DNA of 64,000 nucleotides from Alphaproteobacteria bacterium (GTDB lineage Bacteria > Pseudomonadota > Alphaproteobacteria > Rhizobiales > Rhizobiaceae), in assembly GCA_024742485.1 (NCBI GenBank), contig JANSYK010000003.1, positions 1-64,000 of the forward strand, written 5' to 3'. Shown here in pieces: positions 25,996 through 34,410 of this stretch; position 1 is the stretch's first letter, and every line of letters starts with the position of its first letter. The notes beneath the pieces are model-generated. The model worked only from the letters and a program-made list of their open reading frames with translations, ran no database searches and had not been told where the DNA came from. A program made the position numbers and the translations under genes.

Positions 25996-26802
25996 TTATT
26001 TCCAGTGCGGCGGTGTCGAAAATCCGGCTGTGCTCGGATCTTTCTTCAGGAACGCGCGAAACTCATCCGACCGGTAGGCTTCGACAAGGTCTTTCGCCCA
26101 CTGCGTATCGGAGTTTCCGGCACGTCCAACCACGGTGATCTGATACTTCTCCGCCGGATCCTCCAGCTCAAAGGCATCTCCGAGGGAATTTCCGGAGGCG
26201 ATCACGTGATTGCCAAGGGCCGCACCCACATCGACATCCGCCAGCGCACGCATGATCTGCGGCGCATCGACCGGCACGATTTTCAGATTGCGCGGATTGT
26301 CGGCGACATCCGTTTCCGTGGCCTTTGTCGGCTCCACACCGTCCTTGATGGTCAGCAGACCGAGCTCCTGGAGAAAGGCCAGCGCCCGTCCGAGATTGGT
26401 AGGGTCGTTTGGCACTGCGATGGACATGCCATCAGTGATACCAGCAAGGTTCTCGACCTTCTCGGCGTAGAGACCCAAAGGGGCGCTCGGAATATAGGTA
26501 TAGCGGGCGAGGTCGCCGCTGTTCTGCTCGTTGAACAGGTCCATCCAGCCATCATTCTGGAAGACATTGGCGTCGAGATCTCCGTCCATCAGCGCCGTGT
26601 TCGGCTGAATGGCGTTGGAAAACTCGGTTGATTCGATCTTGTAGCCCTTGGCTTCCAGGATCGGCTGAATGCCCTTGGCGAACTGGTCTGCATAAGGCCC
26701 CGGGAAAAATCCCATCCGGATCATCTTGTCTTCCGCCTGGGCAAGTCCCGCCCCGAGGGTGACCGCTGCGAATGTCAGCGCAACCAGCATCTTGTTCTTC
26801 AT
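25996..26802 (-). CDS. MetQ/NlpA family substrate-binding protein
   Basis: 268 residues. A Sec signal peptide (MKNKMLVALTFAAVTLGAG, cleavage near AQA-ED) leads a NlpA-type ligand-binding domain: IRMGFFPGPYADQ and LDANVFQND stand where MetQ contacts methionine. There is no lipobox Cys, so unlike E. coli MetQ it should be a free periplasmic protein. AGGAGAAGGAGA lies just upstream of the ATG at 26802, the strongest ribosome-binding site in the operon, fitting the higher amounts of binding protein needed. The ligand may not be methionine, since the rest of the operon is catabolic. Confidence 0.9.
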   Translation of the reverse strand: MKNKMLVALTFAAVTLGAGLAQAEDKMIRMGFFPGPYADQFAKGIQPILEAKGYKIESTEFSNAIQPNTALMDGDLDANVFQNDGWMDLFNEQNSGDLARYTYIPSAPLGLYAEKVENLAGITDGMSIAVPNDPTNLGRALAFLQELGLLTIKDGVEPTKATETDVADNPRNLKIVPVDAPQIMRALADVDVGAALGNHVIASGNSLGDAFELEDPAEKYQITVVGRAGNSDTQWAKDLVEAYRSDEFRAFLKKDPSTAGFSTPPHWK

Positions 26803-26836
26803 TGTATCTCTCCTTCTCCTGTTTGAGATTATTGAC

Positions 26837-27499
26837 TTATCGTTTGTCCACCGCCCGTGCGGCCCATGAGCCGAGCCACTGGACTGCCTGCACCAGCGCG
26901 AACATGACAATGACGCACCAGATCATCACTTCGGATTCGAAGCGGTAATACCCGTAGCGAATGGCGAGGTCGCCGATCCCTCCGGCACCGATTGCCCCGG
27001 CAACGGCCGAATAGGCGATGAAACTGATCGCCGTGACGGTAAAGGACGAGACCAGGGCCGGCATGGCTTCGGGCAGAAGCACAAAGCGGACGATCTGCAG
27101 GACCGAAGCGCCGGTGGAGCGGGCGGCATCGACCACGCCGATAGGCACATCGCGCAGGGATTGCTCCACCAGCCGCGCAAAGAACGGAATTGCCGCAACG
27201 GACAATCCAACGGCGGCAGCGCGCGGACCGATGGACGTGCCGACGAGAAACCGGGTCACCGGGATCAGCACGACAAGCAGAATGATGAAGGGAAAACTGC
27301 GCAGCACATTGACCGCGTAGCCAAGAATTTCGTTGAACCAGCGGTGTTCGATCAGACCACCTCTGCTGGTCAGGAACAGGATCAGCCCCAGGGGACCACC
27401 CAGAACAACAGCGACGGTCATGGTGATGCCGACCATCAGGAGGGTTTCCCAAACCGCCTTTTGAAGCAGACCGCCATATTCGAACAATGCGTTGATCAT
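26837..27499 (-). CDS. MetI-like ABC transporter permease
   Basis: 220 residues and about five membrane segments, the standard MetI size. The EAA loop that docks to the ATPase is seen as VDAARSTGASVLQIVRFVLL. It overlaps the ATPase gene by 4 bases and ends 34 bases before the binding-protein gene. Together these genes form a methionine-uptake-family importer with altered specificity likely. Confidence 0.92.
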   Translation of the reverse strand: MINALFEYGGLLQKAVWETLLMVGITMTVAVVLGGPLGLILFLTSRGGLIEHRWFNEILGYAVNVLRSFPFIILLVVLIPVTRFLVGTSIGPRAAAVGLSVAAIPFFARLVEQSLRDVPIGVVDAARSTGASVLQIVRFVLLPEAMPALVSSFTVTAISFIAYSAVAGAIGAGGIGDLAIRYGYYRFESEVMIWCVIVMFALVQAVQWLGSWAARAVDKR

Positions 27500-28299
27500 G
27501 CATTTTCCTCCGGCAGGACCGTATCATCACTCCACCCCTTGGCCGTTTCCATGAAGAAGCGTCCCAGTGAACTTTCGGGTTTGGGATCGGCCATGTCGAT
27601 CCACTCGATGATCTGACCATCCTGCATGATCGCGCAGCGCGAGCAGATATAGCTGGCGACCTTGATGTCGTGGGTAACCACCACAATCGTGGTGCCTCGC
27701 TTTTTATTGAGATCTTTCAGGAACCGCAGGATCGACAGCGAGGTATGGGGATCGAGCGCGCTGGTGGCCTCGTCGCACAGCAACACTCCAGGCTCGTTGA
27801 CCAGCGCCCGTGCGATTGCAACACGCTGGCGCTGACCGCCGGAGAGCTGCGCCGGATAGGAGCCGGCCTTGTCGCTGAGCCCAACGATGTCCAGGGCTTC
27901 GCGTGCACGCTTGTCTCGTTCGGTCTTCCCGACCCCGGCAATGCGCAGCGCGAAGGCCACATTTTCCAGGGCCGTGTCGTGGCTGAGCAGATTGAATTGC
28001 TGAAATATCATGCCGATCTTCCGGCGAGCGGCCCGCAGCTCGGCGTCGTTCAGGCCAGTGAGATCCCGCCCTCCGATGCGGACGGTCCCGCTGGACGGTG
28101 TTTCAAGCACATTCATCAGCCGAAGAAGCGTTGATTTTCCGGCACCAGAAAATCCGAGAAGGCCGACGATTTCTCCCGGCGCGATGTCGAGATCGGTTTC
28201 GCGCAGCGCATGGACGACGCCGGTCTGAATATCGAAACGTTTGGACACACCGCGCATCTCGATGGCGGCGTTCATCACAGGATTGGCCGCGTCGTTCAC
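27496..28299 (-). CDS. MetN-like ABC transporter ATP-binding protein lacking the NIL domain
   Basis: 267 residues. Walker A is LGFSGAGKSTLLRLMN, the signature is LSGGQRQRVAIARAL and Walker B is VLLCDEATSALDP. It stops soon after the nucleotide-binding domain, while E. coli MetN (about 343) has a C-terminal NIL/ACT domain that binds methionine and inhibits transport. The missing domain removes that feedback site, which fits import of a carbon or nitrogen source rather than methionine homeostasis. The downstream permease gene overlaps by 4 bases. Confidence 0.92.
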   Translation of the reverse strand: MNDAANPVMNAAIEMRGVSKRFDIQTGVVHALRETDLDIAPGEIVGLLGFSGAGKSTLLRLMNVLETPSSGTVRIGGRDLTGLNDAELRAARRKIGMIFQQFNLLSHDTALENVAFALRIAGVGKTERDKRAREALDIVGLSDKAGSYPAQLSGGQRQRVAIARALVNEPGVLLCDEATSALDPHTSLSILRFLKDLNKKRGTTIVVVTHDIKVASYICSRCAIMQDGQIIEWIDMADPKPESSLGRFFMETAKGWSDDTVLPEENA

Positions 28300-28946
28300 C
28301 GTCCTTGTCCTTCTTCCAGAGCGGCGATGACATCTGCCATGGGCATCACATCTCCGTATTTTGTCCCCATGTCGAACAGGGATATTTCATGCAGGAGCGG
28401 GGACCGGTCTCCCACACAACCCTCGACCACGATCATCCTGTACCCATGCGCCATTCCATCCACCACGGTGGCGCGGACGCACCCGGATGTGGAACTGCCG
28501 CAGACCAGAAGCGTATCGACGCCCTGCCGTTCGAGCATCGCTTCCAGATCGGTGCCGTGAAAGCCCGACGCGGCCTCTTTCTCGATGACCACATCACCAG
28601 GTTCCGGAGAAACGATCAGTTCGACCTCGACTTCCTGCCGCCCCTGCGTGTTGTCTTTCAGGCCCGGGAGTTTTGCGAGCCACAGAACCTCATCATGGCG
28701 CTCCGGCGCATAGGACACGACCGTGTAGTAAACAGGCAGTCCGAAGCGGCGCGCGGCTTTCAGCAGCTCGGCCGTTGCCTCGGCCACCTCCAGCCCCGTC
28801 GAGGCACGGCCGCGGGTGTAGATATGCTGCAGATCGACAATCAGAACCGCCGCCTTTTTGCCAATTCCCAAGGTGTTCGACCGAATGCTCTGACCGGCAT
28901 AGAGTGCCCTGATTTCGGCCAGCGCCGCGCGGGTTTGTTCGCTCAT
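28296..28946 (-). CDS. Cysteine hydrolase (isochorismatase/N-carbamoylsarcosine amidase family)
   Basis: 216 residues. The catalytic triad of the family is visible: Asp in VLIVDLQHIY, Lys in VVIEKEAASGF and Cys in STSGCVRATV. The spacing and the SGCVRAT core fit amidase-type members such as N-carbamoylsarcosine amidohydrolase better than isochorismatases with carrier domains. A cytosolic amide or carbamoyl hydrolase is inferred. It overlaps its neighbours by 4 bases on each side and is encoded between the deacetylases and the importer. Confidence 0.88.
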   Translation of the reverse strand: MSEQTRAALAEIRALYAGQSIRSNTLGIGKKAAVLIVDLQHIYTRGRASTGLEVAEATAELLKAARRFGLPVYYTVVSYAPERHDEVLWLAKLPGLKDNTQGRQEVEVELIVSPEPGDVVIEKEAASGFHGTDLEAMLERQGVDTLLVCGSSTSGCVRATVVDGMAHGYRMIVVEGCVGDRSPLLHEISLFDMGTKYGDVMPMADVIAALEEGQGR

Positions 28947-29878
28947 GGTCCCGTCTCCGGATTCAGTTGAGCCAAAATCGTCGATGGCGGCGCGGAAAAA
29001 ACCCCGTCAATGGCGGATGCCTCGTGCAACGCAGTCTCAATCGCACCGATGCGGAACGGTTGGCCGGACAGGAACGGCCGCATGGTCCAGACCATGACCC
29101 TTGCGGATGTCCGCCCGTCCTTCGCAAGGCCCTGTGCGGCCTGTGCGATGCGTTCGCCATAGCTTTGTGGTGTGATGCCTCTCGGTGCGGCAAAGGCGAA
29201 GGCGTCGTCGAGATCAGCCATCTGGGGAAGGGCCGTGAGTGTTCCGGCGGGCACGGTCATCGCAAAGGGCTGTTCGTCATTGCACCAATCGAGCGTGTAG
29301 GCAAAACCCGCCCTTGCCAGCAATTCCGGTGTGCGCCGGCTCTCGGAATATTCGGGCCCGAACCAGCCTTGCGACGTGATGTTCTGGGCGGTCAACCGGT
29401 CTTTCGTCTCTTGCAGATACGCCGCTTCGTCCTGCGGACGCATATCGTCGAACAATGGCCGGTTGATGCTGATGCCATGGGCGATCCACTCGGCTTTTCC
29501 GGCTGCCACATCCTTGGCAATCTGACCGATCAGTTCGGGGCATCGCTCGGCCGTCAGGACGTCGATGGCAGCGCCGTAGCACAGATTGGCCGCCCTCAGT
29601 GCCTGCCGCAGCCTGGGCCAGCCAGCCCGCAGGCCGTAGTCGCGCTGCCCGATCCGCGCGATATTCGGATCCGGCCGAATGCCGACACCGCCCGCCAGCC
29701 AATGGGGTTGCGGCCAGTTGTCCGGCACCCGGTCTTCATGGCTTTCGAACGCAATGATCGGGCAAAGCCCGAGTGAATGTCCGCCGACAAACCGCATCGG
29801 CGGTCGCATGGGAAGTGGATCCCACGCGTGATGCGGATGATCGGGGGCTGCCGTCTGCATGTGTCCCGATCCCCTCAT
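28943..29878 (-). CDS. Polysaccharide deacetylase-fold hydrolase (NodB-like), copy 2
   Basis: 311 residues. A divergent NodB/PuuE-type carbohydrate esterase 4 fold: WIAHGISINRP gives the His-Gly pair used for metal binding, and an N-terminal AFESHED replaces the usual Asp-Asp. It is related to the enzyme encoded just before it, and both lack signal peptides, so the substrate is cytosolic. Cytosolic members of the family hydrolyse C-N bonds (for example the allantoinase PuuE), so an amidohydrolase role is as likely as sugar deacetylation. Confidence 0.82.
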   Translation of the reverse strand: MRGSGHMQTAAPDHPHHAWDPLPMRPPMRFVGGHSLGLCPIIAFESHEDRVPDNWPQPHWLAGGVGIRPDPNIARIGQRDYGLRAGWPRLRQALRAANLCYGAAIDVLTAERCPELIGQIAKDVAAGKAEWIAHGISINRPLFDDMRPQDEAAYLQETKDRLTAQNITSQGWFGPEYSESRRTPELLARAGFAYTLDWCNDEQPFAMTVPAGTLTALPQMADLDDAFAFAAPRGITPQSYGERIAQAAQGLAKDGRTSARVMVWTMRPFLSGQPFRIGAIETALHEASAIDGVFSAPPSTILAQLNPETGP

Positions 29879-30777
29879 GACGTGCCTGCCAGTTCCATGG
29901 AGGCAAAGGCTGCCTCGGCAATTTCACTGCCTTTCGCAAACCAGACATCATCCGAGGCACAGACGTGATCCAGGATACGCCGCAGCGCATCGATCGTGTG
30001 GGGTTGCCCGATCAGATAGGTGTGCAGCGGCAGGCAGTAGACCAATCCAGCGTCGGGACGGGCATCCGACATCAACCGGTCGAACTGGGCGATATTGCTG
30101 TCGACGAGAAATTCGGCGTCAAAATGCCCTTCCAGGGCAGGGCCATCATTGGTGTCATAGGCATAGGGCATGGAAACCAGGCGGCCATTTGTCGTCCTGA
30201 TCGGCACGGGGATGTCGTCATGCACCCAGTCGGCGTGATAGCAAAACCCGGCATTGGCGATCAGGTCCATGGTCCACGGGCTATTGGTCACACAGGGGCC
30301 CAACAGCCCGAATATGCGCTGGCCCGTGTGGCGTTCACATAGGTCGAGGGACAGACGGATTTCGGCTTCTTCCTCTTCGCGGGTTGAGCGGCCAAGGTAA
30401 CGGGTGTTGTAAATTCCGTGGCTCATGACCTCCCATGAACGATCGCGCACCAGTGCCGCAATCTCCGGACAGTGTTCGAAAATGGCAAGATTGGTCGATG
30501 CCGTGACCGCAATGGGGTAGGCGTCCAGCACCTCGGTCATGCGCCAGACACCGACCCTGTTTCCATAGTCCCGCCACGACCATTGCATGATGTCCGGGTG
30601 CTGGATTCGCGCGAACTGGTCGCGGAAATCATAGCCTTCAGGCAGATATTCATAATATTCCAGATTGGGCACGATCCAGACGGCAAGGCGTTTGCCGCCC
30701 GGCCATCGCATGGGCGTACGGGTTGCCGGCGTTGCATAGGCAATGCGTTCGTCGGTGACCCAATCCGCATTCGTCAT
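29875..30777 (-). CDS. Polysaccharide deacetylase-fold hydrolase (NodB-like), copy 1
   Basis: 300 residues. WIVPNLEYYEYLPEG, DYGNRVGVWRM and VMSHGIYNTRYLG match the cytosolic branch of the family that includes PuuE allantoinase and HP0310-type enzymes; LPLHTYLIGQPH supplies another His near the end. It has no signal peptide. It is coupled to the GntR regulator gene and to the paralogue by 4-bp overlaps. Two paralogues in series may act as a heteromer or on two related intermediates. Confidence 0.85.
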   Translation of the reverse strand: MTNADWVTDERIAYATPATRTPMRWPGGKRLAVWIVPNLEYYEYLPEGYDFRDQFARIQHPDIMQWSWRDYGNRVGVWRMTEVLDAYPIAVTASTNLAIFEHCPEIAALVRDRSWEVMSHGIYNTRYLGRSTREEEEAEIRLSLDLCERHTGQRIFGLLGPCVTNSPWTMDLIANAGFCYHADWVHDDIPVPIRTTNGRLVSMPYAYDTNDGPALEGHFDAEFLVDSNIAQFDRLMSDARPDAGLVYCLPLHTYLIGQPHTIDALRRILDHVCASDDVWFAKGSEIAEAAFASMELAGTS

Positions 30778-31487
30778 GGCTGATCCTCATGCGCGGTGTT
30801 CGGCGCGGTCTGCAGGCTGGCCATGGCAGCCAGGACATGGGCGGTCATGGTGTGTTCGGCCCAATCGGGAGCGCGGGCGGCAATGGCGTCGACCAGTTCC
30901 TGGTGATGTTGCGCCGATCGGATCAGGTCCCGGATGGAATAGGTTCGATAGGTCCGTGCGACCACGGAGACATCCACGATGGTGGCCATGATAACCTGCA
31001 ATCTGGGTGACCTGGCCGCCACATAGATCGTCTTGTGGAAGGATCCGTTGGCCCGGGATATCGTATCGTAGTCGGTATCGCTCTGCGGTGGCGTGTGGGC
31101 GCTCATGATATCGGCCAGCCGCCGAAGCTCATTGATTTCGGCCTCTGTTGCCGACAACGCTGCGCATCGGGCAGCATAGCCTTCGACGCGCGCCCGGATT
31201 TCAAAAACCTGCGCATACTCATCCGGCGCAAATTCCGCCACGCGGGTGCTGTAGCCTTCGCCGCGCTGTACGAAGCCTTCGGTCACAAGCCGGCCAATGG
31301 CCTCCCGGATCGGCGTTCGGCTGATGCCAAGCTGTTTGGCAAGCGCCTGTTCGGTCAGGCGGGCTCCGGCGGCCAGATGTCCGTCAAGAATGCTCCTGCG
31401 CAATGTGCGGTAGGCCAGCTCCACCGTATTGGTTGGCGAATCGGCCGCATCTGCGCCCATGGACGGGATGGTCGAAAGGTCACTCAT
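30774..31487 (-). CDS. GntR family (FCD) transcriptional regulator
   Basis: 237 residues. The winged helix (AGARLTEQALAKQLGISRTP, about 38-57) is the GntR DNA-binding domain; the all-helical FCD domain follows and typically binds a carboxylic acid through metal-coordinating Asp/His residues. It is the second gene of the operon it probably regulates, and a matching GTATAC-centred site lies in the divergent promoter at 32422-32433. Confidence 0.92.
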   Translation of the reverse strand: MSDLSTIPSMGADAADSPTNTVELAYRTLRRSILDGHLAAGARLTEQALAKQLGISRTPIREAIGRLVTEGFVQRGEGYSTRVAEFAPDEYAQVFEIRARVEGYAARCAALSATEAEINELRRLADIMSAHTPPQSDTDYDTISRANGSFHKTIYVAARSPRLQVIMATIVDVSVVARTYRTYSIRDLIRSAQHHQELVDAIAARAPDWAEHTMTAHVLAAMASLQTAPNTAHEDQP

Positions 31488-32398
31488 GCTGCGACACCTT
31501 CAGGAAACCCGCCGGCGCGCATGACCTGTCCGGGTGCCGTGATCCCGAGCTTCTTTTCAAGCCATTGAGCAAGTCCGATCGCCGCATCCAGATCGATCCC
31601 TGTCGAAACGCCGGCGCGCTCGAACATGTAGACAAGATCTTCAGTCGCGATATTGCCGGTGGCGCGCGGCGCGAATGGGCATCCGCCAATGCCACCAAGG
31701 CTGGAATCAAAGGTTCGAACGCCTTCCTCAAAACCGACCCATGCATTGGCAAACCCGGTGTTGCGGGTGTTGTGCAGGTGCAGGCGAAGTGGCACGTCAC
31801 CGGCTATGGGCTGAACCGCGCGCACCCGCTCCTGTATATCACGCGGCGTGGCGACACCGATCGTATCGGCCAGGGCCAATTCGTCCGGCCGCTGTGTACA
31901 GATCGCTTCGGCAAGTTCGGCAATGCGGCGCAGCGGAATGTCACCTTCGAATGGGCACCCGAATGCTGCTGCAATCGTTACGCTCGTGCGCACTACCTTC
32001 GGCCGTTTTGCAGCGATCTCGTGCCACAATGCCACCATCTGGTCGGCATCGCGGCCCTGATTGCGCTGTCCGAACGTGTCCGAAGCGACGACAACAAGAT
32101 TGATTTCACCGATGCCGCTGGCAAGAGCCCGTTCATAGCCGCGTGCGTTCAACACCAGCGCAATGCCCGACTCCCGTTGCGCCGCCGGCAATCCTTCGAT
32201 CACAGCCTCCGCATCGGCCATTTGGGGAACTTTTGACGGGTTCACGAAACTGGTGACCTCGACCCGTTTCAACCCCGCCGCATGCGCCCTGGTGACGAGC
32301 TTGCACTTGTCATCGGTGCTCAGAAGGATGGGCTCATTCTGTATACCATCTCGTGGAGAAACTTCCACAATTTCCACTTCATGCGACAAATTTGGCAC
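31484..32398 (-). CDS. Hydroxymethylglutaryl-CoA lyase-like DRE-TIM metallolyase
   Basis: 304 residues. VEIVEVSPRDGIQNE is the R-D metal/substrate site at the start of the barrel, LRLHLHNTRNTG holds the two His ligands and GIGGCPFAPRATGN holds the catalytic Cys of HMG-CoA lyase. It would cleave a 3-hydroxyacyl-CoA to acetyl-CoA plus a keto acid; the CoA-transferase encoded divergently could supply the thioester. The GTG at 32398 is chosen because an ATG at 32449 would put the GntR-type operator inside the gene and add unrelated residues. Confidence 0.88.
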   Translation of the reverse strand: MPNLSHEVEIVEVSPRDGIQNEPILLSTDDKCKLVTRAHAAGLKRVEVTSFVNPSKVPQMADAEAVIEGLPAAQRESGIALVLNARGYERALASGIGEINLVVVASDTFGQRNQGRDADQMVALWHEIAAKRPKVVRTSVTIAAAFGCPFEGDIPLRRIAELAEAICTQRPDELALADTIGVATPRDIQERVRAVQPIAGDVPLRLHLHNTRNTGFANAWVGFEEGVRTFDSSLGGIGGCPFAPRATGNIATEDLVYMFERAGVSTGIDLDAAIGLAQWLEKKLGITAPGQVMRAGGFPEGVAA

Positions 32399-32421
32399 TC
32401 GACTATTGCAAGACGTCTTAA

Positions 32422-32433
32422 TTGGTATACAAA
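32422..32433. promoter_or_regulatory. Putative GntR/FCD operator
   Basis: TTGGTATACAAA is a near-palindrome with core GTATAC, the type of site bound by FCD-family GntR regulators. It lies between the divergent HMG-CoA-lyase-like and CoA-transferase genes, so one dimer could control both. A second GTATAC core (TCTGTATACCAT, 32338-32349) lies 84 bp away inside the lyase gene, about eight helical turns; that copy overlaps codons for a conserved motif and may be chance. Confidence 0.45.
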
Positions 32434-32492
32434 ATGAAGAAAGGTGCAAGTGGAAATTTGAAAACTGAGTGAATCAGAATGCGGAGTATCGC

Positions 32493-33701
32493 GTGGCAAA
32501 TGAGGTAAATGGTTCGGCGCTGCAGGATCTCAGGGTGATCGAGATGGGGCAGCTTCTGGCAGGGCCTTTCTGTGGCCAGTTGCTGGCGGATTTCGGTGCC
32601 GAGGTGATCAAGTGCGAACAACCCGGCCAAGGCGATCCGATGCGGGTGTGGGGCCGAGAGAAACCGCATGGGAAGTCCTTGTGGTGGCCGGTGGTGGCGC
32701 GCAACAAGAAATCGATAACGGTCAATCTGCGGACGGAAGAGGGGCAGGAGATCATTCGTGAGCTTGTGGCCCAGGCTGACATTGTCATCGAAAATTTCCG
32801 GCCCGGCACAATGGAACGCTGGAACCTTGGCTACGAGCAGCTTTCGAAGATCAATCCGCGCATCGTGATGGTGCGGGTGACCGGCTATGGGCAGACCGGC
32901 CCCTATGCCTCGCGCGCCGGCTACGGGTCGGTTGGAGAGGCCATGGGCGGTCTGCGATATGTCATGGGTGATCCGGGGTCGCCACCGGCACGCGCCGGCA
33001 TTTCCATCGGCGATGAACTGGCGGCCATCCATGCAGCGCTCGGTGCCATGATGGCGATCCATGCGCGCGAAAGAACGGGGCGGGGGCAGGTCGTCGACAG
33101 TGCGATCTACGAATCCGTCCTGAACATGATGGAAAGCCTCGTCACCGAACATGTTGTGGCCGGATATACGCGCGAACGAACCGGAGCCATTTTGCCGAAT
33201 GTCGCACCGTCCAACATCTATCCCACGTCCGACGGCAAATTGCTGCTGATCGCGGCCAACCAGGACACGGTGTTCAAGCGGCTGGCAGACGCCATGGATC
33301 GTCCCGATCTGGCGACGGATGATCGCTACGCCACCCACTCTGCCCGCGGATCGTCACAGCAGGAGCTGGATGACCTGATCGGGCAATGGTCTTCAACATT
33401 GCCGCTGTCGGATCTGCAGGACCGGCTGGAGGATCATGGGGTTCCGTGCGGCCTGATCTACACGGCGGAAGACATGCTGCACGACCCGCATTTTGCCGCA
33501 CGCAATGCAATTGTCGACGTGAACCATCCCGAGTTCGGCCCGATCAAGATGCAGAATGTAGCGCCACGGCTGTCCGAAACGCCGGGCGCCGTGCGCCATG
33601 TCGGTCCAAGCCTGGGTGAGCACAATGATGAAGTGTTCGGCCAGTTGCTGGGGCTCTCCGAAACAACCCGTTCGGACTACGCAACACGCGGCATCATCTG
33701 A
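32493..33701 (+). CDS. CaiB/BaiF family CoA-transferase (family III)
   Basis: 402 residues. LRVIEMGQLLAGPFCGQLL with GAEVIKCEQPGQGDPMR is the typical N-terminal CoA-binding half; the catalytic Asp is expected near IVIENFRPG in the ADIVIENF segment, and RVTGYGQTGPYASRAGYGS follows. It transfers CoA between carboxylic acids in the cytosol and may prime the substrate for the divergent lyase. GTG 32493 is preferred (GGAG 6 bases upstream) over GTG 32469, which lacks a ribosome-binding site. Confidence 0.9.
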   Translation: MANEVNGSALQDLRVIEMGQLLAGPFCGQLLADFGAEVIKCEQPGQGDPMRVWGREKPHGKSLWWPVVARNKKSITVNLRTEEGQEIIRELVAQADIVIENFRPGTMERWNLGYEQLSKINPRIVMVRVTGYGQTGPYASRAGYGSVGEAMGGLRYVMGDPGSPPARAGISIGDELAAIHAALGAMMAIHARERTGRGQVVDSAIYESVLNMMESLVTEHVVAGYTRERTGAILPNVAPSNIYPTSDGKLLLIAANQDTVFKRLADAMDRPDLATDDRYATHSARGSSQQELDDLIGQWSSTLPLSDLQDRLEDHGVPCGLIYTAEDMLHDPHFAARNAIVDVNHPEFGPIKMQNVAPRLSETPGAVRHVGPSLGEHNDEVFGQLLGLSETTRSDYATRGII

Positions 33702-33726
33702 CGCAAAATTTTATCCGGAGCCAATC

Positions 33727-34410
33727 ATGTCACTCTTCGACGCTGCCGCCGACGCCTCGCGCGCTTTCAATGCACTGCGCGATGGCGGCGTGGCTATTGT
33801 TCCTCACACCATCGGTTATTCAGCGCTCGGAAGCACCCGGACGGCACTTGAGCGGATTTTCAACACCAAGAAACGCGCTGCCGGAAAACTCAATGCCATG
33901 GTGGGTAATCTCGAAATACATCGGCAGGTCCATCGATGCTCGACACGCGCCCGCGAAATTGTGGAGGCCGTCACCCTGGACTACGGACTGCCACTGGGTT
34001 GCATCGCGCCGGCCAATCTGGAGCATCCGCTGCTGTCGTCGTTGGGACCGGACATGCTGGAACGGTCCACCAAGGAAGGAACAGTTGTGATGCTGATGAA
34101 TGGCGGCGCATGTCATCGGCATCTGACCGCGCTCAGTCTCGAAAACAATGTACCGCTATTCGGATCCTCGGCAAATGTCTCACTGACGGGCACCAAGTTC
34201 TGCGTGGAAGACATCGAACCGGAAATCATCGCGATTGCGGATGTCGTCGTGGACCATGGTCTTCAGTGTTTTCATCCCTATGGCGCATCCTCCACATTGC
34301 TCAATGTCGAGACGCTTGAGGTCACGCGCGTTGGTTCGTGTTATGAGGATATCCGCTACATCCTTTCACGTCACTTCGCTCACGAATTGCCGCCGCGGGT
34401 CGATACCTGA
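33727..34410 (+). CDS. Sua5/YciO/YrdC-domain protein, divergent
   Basis: 227 residues. GGVAIVPHTIGYSALGS with RIFNTKKRAAGKLNAM is the entry of the YrdC fold, and GSSANVSLTG is the S-S-A-N ATP/carbamate site of threonylcarbamoyl-AMP synthases; the WPGPxT block seen in TsaC is not found. So it is unlikely to be the housekeeping tRNA t6A enzyme. It shares an operon with the CoA-transferase. A carbamoyl- or acyl-adenylate role in the pathway is a guess from the fold. GGAG 6 bases before the ATG supports the start. Confidence 0.75.
   Translation: MSLFDAAADASRAFNALRDGGVAIVPHTIGYSALGSTRTALERIFNTKKRAAGKLNAMVGNLEIHRQVHRCSTRAREIVEAVTLDYGLPLGCIAPANLEHPLLSSLGPDMLERSTKEGTVVMLMNGGACHRHLTALSLENNVPLFGSSANVSLTGTKFCVEDIEPEIIAIADVVVDHGLQCFHPYGASSTLLNVETLEVTRVGSCYEDIRYILSRHFAHELPPRVDT

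Noticed and set aside
33727-34410. Housekeeping threonylcarbamoyl-AMP synthase (tsaC)
   Set aside because: The WPGPxT block is missing and the gene lies in a catabolic operon.
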